Assembly (NCBI RefSeq): GCF_013185915.1
Contig: NZ_JAAZUH010000001.1
Span: 1,116,001-1,180,000, forward strand
Length of the DNA stretch: 64,000 bases
Direction: 5' to 3'
Source: Stenotrophomonas bentonitica
GTDB taxonomy: Bacteria; Pseudomonadota; Gammaproteobacteria; Xanthomonadales; Xanthomonadaceae
Position 1 is the first letter of the stretch. Each line of letters starts with the position of its first letter. Shown here piece after piece: positions 60,085 through 64,000 of the stretch. A program made the position numbers and the translations under genes. The notes below the pieces were generated by a model that did not search any database, was not told the origin of the DNA, and was given only the letters and a program-made list of their open reading frames with translations.

Positions 60085-61572
60085 TCAGAGCAGGACGACA
60101 TCGAACTGCTCCTGCAGGTACTGCTCGTCGGCCTGGAAGCGGATCGACTTGCCGAGGAATTCCTCCAGCTCGGCCACCGCCGCCGATTCCTCGTCGGTGA
60201 TCCGTGCCACCACCTTCGACGAAGCGATCACCAGCAGGCGCGCCGCGTCGAACTGGCGCACCGCGCGGGTGATCTCGCGGAAGATCTCGTAGGTCACCGT
60301 CTCGGCGGTCTTGATCGAGCCGCGCCCACTGCACTCCGGGCACGGTTCGGACAGCTGCCGCTCCAGGCTTTCCACGGTGCGCTTGCGGGTCATTTCGACC
60401 AGCCCGAGCGGTGAGAACTCGTAGACCGTGGTCTTGGCATGGTCGCGGGCCAGCGCCTTCTCCAGCGTGCGCAGCACCTGGCGGCGGTGTTCGGCATCGT
60501 CCATGTCGATGAAGTCGATGATGATGATCCCGCCCAGGTTGCGCAGCCGCAGTTGGCGCGCCACCGACTGGGCCGCTTCCAGGTTGGTGCGGAACACCGT
60601 TTCTTCCAGGTTGCGCTGGCCCAGGAACGAGCCGGTGTTGACGTCGATGGTGGTCATCGCCTCGGTCTGGTCGATCACCAGGTACCCACCGGACTTCAGC
60701 GGCACCTGCTTGTCCAGCGCGCGGCCGATTTCGTCCTCGACCCCGAACATGTCGAAGATCGGGCGGTCGCCGCTGTACAGCTCCAGCTTCTCGGCCAGCA
60801 CCGGCATGTACTTGGCCACGAACGCCTGCAGCTGGGTGAAGGTTTCCTTCGAGTCCACCTTGACCTTGTCCACGTCCTTGCGGATCAGGTCGCGCACCGA
60901 GCGCAGCGGCAGGCTCAGGTCCTCGTAGATCACGCTGCACGGCGCGGCCTCGCGGCCACGGCGCTCGACCACGTTCCAGACCCGCGACAGATACGCGATG
61001 TCCTCGGCGATGGCCTCGGCCGGCTGGCCCTCGGCATTGGTGCGCACGATGTAGCCGTAGCCGCCGTGCTGGGCCGAGAGCTCGGTCACCAGCGTTTTCA
61101 GGCGCGCGCGTTCGGCTTCGTCCTCGATCCGCGCCGACACCCCGACCACCTTGGACTGCGGCAGCAGCACCATGTAGCGCGAGGGAATGCTGATCTGGGT
61201 GGTGAGCCGGGCGCCCTTGGTGCCGATCGGATCCTTCACCACCTGCACCACGATGTCCTGCCCGTCGCGCAGCAGCTCCACGATCGGCACCGACGACGGC
61301 GGCGGCAGCGTGGTGCCTTCGGTGTCGGCGCTGGCCACCGGGGCCGGGCGCACCACGTCGTTGGCGTGCAGGAACGCAGCGCGTTCCAGCCCGACCTCGA
61401 CGAACGCGGCCTGCATGCCCGGCATCACCCGCTGCACCTTGCCCTTGTAGATGTTGCCCACCACCCCGCGGCGCCAGCCACGTTCGATGTGCAGCTCCTG
61501 CAGCATGCCGTTTTCAATGACCGCCACCCGGGTTTCGCGCGGGGTGACGTTGACCAGGATTTCTTCAGACAT
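60085..61572 (-). CDS. rng: Ribonuclease G
   Basis: A 495-residue RNase E/G catalytic domain. The N-terminal S1-like part is [28 protein letters not shown], with [22 protein letters not shown]. The DNase-I-like active-site segments are [20 protein letters not shown] and [13 protein letters not shown] with catalytic Asp residues. The Zn-link is CPECSGRGS. Length is that of RNase G, without the RNase E scaffold tail. It matures the 5' end of 16S rRNA and decays mRNAs. The start overlaps the maf stop by 8 bp. Confidence 0.96.
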   Translation of the reverse strand: MSEEILVNVTPRETRVAVIENGMLQELHIERGWRRGVVGNIYKGKVQRVMPGMQAAFVEVGLERAAFLHANDVVRPAPVASADTEGTTLPPPSSVPIVELLRDGQDIVVQVVKDPIGTKGARLTTQISIPSRYMVLLPQSKVVGVSARIEDEAERARLKTLVTELSAQHGGYGYIVRTNAEGQPAEAIAEDIAYLSRVWNVVERRGREAAPCSVIYEDLSLPLRSVRDLIRKDVDKVKVDSKETFTQLQAFVAKYMPVLAEKLELYSGDRPIFDMFGVEDEIGRALDKQVPLKSGGYLVIDQTEAMTTIDVNTGSFLGQRNLEETVFRTNLEAAQSVARQLRLRNLGGIIIIDFIDMDDAEHRRQVLRTLEKALARDHAKTTVYEFSPLGLVEMTRKRTVESLERQLSEPCPECSGRGSIKTAETVTYEIFREITRAVRQFDAARLLVIASSKVVARITDEESAAVAELEEFLGKSIRFQADEQYLQEQFDVVLL

Positions 61573-62146
61573 GGGCGACTCCCTTCGATTCGAATGCCTG
61601 CAGCAGCTGCTCGGTCTGCTGCAGGGGCAAGCCCATCACGCCCGAATAGCTGCCCGCCAGGTGGCGGATGTAACGTTCTGCCCCGCCCTGGATGGCGTAG
61701 GCACCGGCCTTGCCCATCGGTTCGCCGCTGGCGACATAGCCGGCAATGGCCGCTTCGTCCAGCGCGATGAAGCTGACCTCGGAGACCACCTCCACCACCT
61801 GCTCGACGCCGGCGGCGACCAGCGCCACCACGGTCATCACCTGGTGGGTGCGGCCGGACAGCCGATTCAGCATGGCGGCGGCGTCGGCGGCATCGACCGG
61901 CTTGCCGAACACCTCCCCGTCCAGCACCACTTCGGTGTCGGCGCCAAGCACGCATGCGTGCGGGTCATCGGCCACCAGGGCCAGGCCGGCACGGGACTTG
62001 TCCACGGCCACGCGCCGCACATAGTCCTGGGCGGCTTCCCCGGCGGCCCGTACTTCGGGCACGTCCAGGTCCAGCGCACGGAACGGTCGGTCCAGGCGCG
62101 CCAGCAGATCGGTTCGTCGGGGGGAACGGGAGGCAAGATAAAGCAT
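61565..62146 (-). CDS. maf: Maf-family nucleoside triphosphate pyrophosphatase
   Basis: A 193-residue protein with the Maf start [52 protein letters not shown] and [24 protein letters not shown]. Maf/YhdE proteins hydrolyse dTTP/UTP and modified pyrimidine triphosphates. The start at 62146 aligns with the family; the longer frame upstream does not. It is the first gene of the maf-rng-yhdP-tldD set in this window and overlaps rng by 8 bp. Confidence 0.95.
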   Translation of the reverse strand: MLYLASRSPRRTDLLARLDRPFRALDLDVPEVRAAGEAAQDYVRRVAVDKSRAGLALVADDPHACVLGADTEVVLDGEVFGKPVDAADAAAMLNRLSGRTHQVMTVVALVAAGVEQVVEVVSEVSFIALDEAAIAGYVASGEPMGKAGAYAIQGGAERYIRHLAGSYSGVMGLPLQQTEQLLQAFESKGVAHV

Positions 62147-62276
62147 CGCGGAAGCATAACCTGCGCGCCCTGTCTGAATCGCGAGCAACCACACCCAATT
62201 GCGTCCAACCCCTCCGTTTCTCACCAGACGTTCATCGCTCCGACACCAACCTCAACGCCTTCACAAGGAGATCCAC

Positions 62277-63011
62277 ATGCGTCGCAACGCTCTGTCCCCG
62301 CTGCTGCTCGCCCTGTCGCTTGCCCTGGGAACCTCGATGACCGCCCACGCCCAGTCCCAACCCGCCATCGCCGTGCCGGCCGACGGCACCCTGCTCAACA
62401 TTTCAGCCAACGCCGAAGCACGCCGCGTGCCCGATGTGGCCACGCTGTCGGCCGGGGTGGTTACCCAGGCCACCGACGGCAATACCGCCATGCGCCAGAA
62501 CGCCGAGCAGATGGTGAAGGTGCTGGCCGCGATCAAGGCCGCCGGCATTGCCGAGCGCGACGTGCAGACCAGCGGGGTCAACCTCAGCCCGCAGTACCGC
62601 TACGCCGAGAACGAGGCGCCGAAGATCACCGGCTACCAGGCCAGCAACACGGTCAGCCTGAAGGTGCGCGACATCGCCAAACTGGGCAAGGTGCTGGACG
62701 CGCTGGCCGCACAGGGCGCCAACCAGATCAACGGTCCGCAGTTCGAGATCGACCAGCCCGAACCGGTCTATGACGAAGCCCGCCTGGCCGCGCTGAAGAA
62801 GGCCCAGGCGCGTGCCGAAACCTACGCCAAGTCGCTGGGCCTGCGCGTGCGCCGGATCGTCAGCATCTCCGAAAGCGGCGGTGGCAACTTCCGCCCGGTG
62901 ATGATGCGTGCTGCGGCCGCGCCGATGGCGGCGGACATTTCCACCCCGGTGTCGCCGGGCGAATCGACGGTGTCGGTGAACCTGGACGTGGTGTTCGACC
63001 TGGCCAGGTAA
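62277..63011 (+). CDS. SIMPL-domain (DUF541) periplasmic protein
   Basis: A 244-residue exported protein (signal MRRNALSPLLLALSLALGTSMTAHA). The SIMPL pattern is LLNISANAEARRVPDVATLSAGVVTQA, ERDVQTSGVNLSPQY, ITGYQASNTVSLKVRDI and the C-terminal VSVNLDVVFDLAR. Family members are periplasmic or outer-membrane oligomers of uncertain role (E. coli YggE, linked to oxidative stress). The ATG at 62277 has AAGGAG 6 nt upstream. It is divergent from maf and ends in a terminator. Confidence 0.9.
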   Translation: MRRNALSPLLLALSLALGTSMTAHAQSQPAIAVPADGTLLNISANAEARRVPDVATLSAGVVTQATDGNTAMRQNAEQMVKVLAAIKAAGIAERDVQTSGVNLSPQYRYAENEAPKITGYQASNTVSLKVRDIAKLGKVLDALAAQGANQINGPQFEIDQPEPVYDEARLAALKKAQARAETYAKSLGLRVRRIVSISESGGGNFRPVMMRAAAAPMAADISTPVSPGESTVSVNLDVVFDLAR

Positions 63012-63041
63012 ATCCGACAGCGGTCCACCGCTGGACAACGG

Positions 63042-63072
63042 GACGGCGCCTTCGGGCGCCGTCATCCGTTTA
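63042..63072 (+). terminator. Terminator after the SIMPL-domain gene
   Basis: GACGGCGCC (63042-63050), loop TTCG, GGCGCCGTC (63055-63063), then ATCCGTTTAT. Perfect 9-bp stem with a UUCG-type loop, 30 bp after the stop. Confidence 0.75.
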
Positions 63073-63232
63073 TGACCGGCAGCCAAACACCCACAGCGCC
63101 CCTGACTTCCAGCCCGTGCCCGGCTCCGGTAATCCTGTCATTGCGCGGCCCCGTCTTCTGCAGTCTGCAACCCCATCGGCCGCGCCCGTACGTTGATGTT
63201 CCCGCACGCACATCTGGCAAGGAGAGTGGCGC

Positions 63233-63889
63233 ATGGTCCGTACGCATCCCCCGGTGGTTCCGCTTCACATCGACGTCTCGCGCGTGCTCGGCTGGAGCAC
63301 CGCGCTGGCCCTGCATCTGCTCGCGCTGATGCTGCTGCTCATTCCGGCCGCCTACGTGGCCACACCGCTGCCGCGGGACCGCACGGTGATCAACATGATC
63401 CTCCCGCCAGTCACCCAGCCCGAACCGCCCCCGCCGCTGCCGCCTACCGAACCGGTGCCGGTCCGCGCCCCCACCACCACCCCACGCGTCGCTCCGCTGC
63501 CGCCGCCGACCGCCACGGCCGACGACGTGCTGGCCGTGCCCCCGCTGCCGGCCAGTGACATCCAGGCCCCGACCCTGGCCCCGGTGGAACCGGCGCCGGC
63601 GGCATCGGGTGAAGGCGTGCAGCTGCAGTACCGCTCGGCGCCGCCGCCCAGCTACCCGGTCGCCGCGATCCGTGCCGGCGAACAGGGCACGGTGGTGCTG
63701 CGGGTCCAGGTCGATGCCGAGGGTCGGCCGGCCAGAGTAGTGATCGAACGCAGCAGTGGCTCGCGGGTGCTGGACAACGCCGCCCGCCAGCAGGTGCTGC
63801 GCCACTGGCGCTTCGTGCCGGCGCAGGTCGACGGCCAGGCAGTGGCGGCCACCGGGTTGGTGCCGGTGAGTTTCTCACTTCCGGAATAA
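63233..63889 (+). CDS. Energy transducer TonB
   Basis: A 218-residue protein. One N-terminal transmembrane helix (TALALHLLALMLLLIPAAYVA) is followed by a Pro-rich spacer with PEPPPPLPPTEPVPV. The C-terminal TonB domain is SYPVAAIRAGEQGTVVLRVQVDAEGRPARVVIERSSG...VLRHWRFVPA. It couples the proton-motive force to outer-membrane receptors such as the one at 20684. No exbB or exbD is visible before the right edge. ATG at 63233 follows AAGGAG. Many Xanthomonadaceae have several TonB genes, so this one's partner receptor cannot be told. Confidence 0.93.
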   Translation: MVRTHPPVVPLHIDVSRVLGWSTALALHLLALMLLLIPAAYVATPLPRDRTVINMILPPVTQPEPPPPLPPTEPVPVRAPTTTPRVAPLPPPTATADDVLAVPPLPASDIQAPTLAPVEPAPAASGEGVQLQYRSAPPPSYPVAAIRAGEQGTVVLRVQVDAEGRPARVVIERSSGSRVLDNAARQQVLRHWRFVPAQVDGQAVAATGLVPVSFSLPE

Positions 63890-63898
63890 CCCCGATTA

Positions 63899-63932
63899 GT
63901 GGGGAAAACTCAAGCGGGTTTTCCCCACTTTT
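63899..63932 (+). terminator. Terminator after tonB
   Basis: GTGGGGAAAA (63899-63908), ten-base loop, TTTTCCCCAC (63919-63928), then TTTT. Perfect stem with a T-tract, 10 bp after the stop. The last 67 bases of the window after it show no gene start that I can support. Confidence 0.85.
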
Positions 63933-64000
63933 AGACAGAGGTCACGATTGACGCGAATTAAGCAATTTTTCACGACTACGTCACCTGTTGGAAACCTAGA

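Noticed and set aside
56170..60414. A 1414-codon open frame on the plus strand opposite yhdP
   Set aside because: It is an antisense shadow of a GC-rich gene: composition is Arg/Ala/Gly/His/Gln-rich with no domain motif, while the minus strand encodes a full YhdP with normal features.

Overview
The window is a GC-rich (about two-thirds G+C), gene-dense chromosomal segment from a gammaproteobacterium of the Xanthomonadaceae, most probably Stenotrophomonas. Two things point there. The gene orders are typical of the group: trpF-truA-fimV-asd, maf-rng-yhdP-tldD, pmbA/darP, xseB-ispA. The gaps between genes also hold many short palindromes that carry GTAG at one end, the hallmark of the SMAG (Stenotrophomonas maltophilia GTAG) repeat family. 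I see no tRNA, rRNA, CRISPR array, insertion sequence, integrase or prophage gene.

Layout. 1-7559 (minus): one long probable operon, prmB-aroC-2-hydroxyacid dehydrogenase-asd-fimV-truA-trpF, most junctions overlapping; trpF is cut by the window edge. 7689-9178 (plus): SCO1-type copper chaperone and psd. 9247-11237 (minus): RraB-like protein and an MltD-type lytic transglycosylase. 11373-13384 (plus): HerA-like ATPase and greB. 13369-15599 (minus): DUF3025 protein and rimO. 15822-17145 (minus): two unfamiliar envelope proteins. 17388-18662 (plus): dienelactone hydrolase-like protein, HIT protein, tiny membrane protein. 18736-20211 (minus): dcd and apbC. 20684-31925: a peptide-centred block with a TonB-dependent receptor, an S9 peptidase, a CrtI-like FAD oxidoreductase on the other strand and two M13 metallopeptidases, the second of which has lost a zinc ligand. 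32000-36891 (minus): DUF4166, rhomboid protease, alkyltransferase-like protein, glutathione reductase, DUF418 protein, slyD. 37009-38453 (plus): two NlpC/P60 hydrolases.

38701-46280 is the most interesting part: a sigma-54 enhancer-binding regulator convergent with a six-gene operon whose order, sizes and motifs match fapA-F, the functional-amyloid (Fap) fibre system known from Pseudomonas. The operon has a well-matched -24/-12 promoter 33 bp before fapA, candidate upstream activator sites, an inverted repeat over the predicted transcription start, a major subunit with three 37-residue Fap repeats plus an unusual tetrapeptide tract of the pattern [D/N]-T-[D/N]-[I/V/L], and a strong hairpin between the major-subunit gene and fapD.

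The remainder is housekeeping: a DctA/GltP-family symporter, a lipoprotein alkaline phosphatase, tilS, xseB, ispA, a DUF4870 protein, pmbA, darP, tldD, yhdP, rng, maf, a SIMPL-domain protein and a TonB protein at the right edge.
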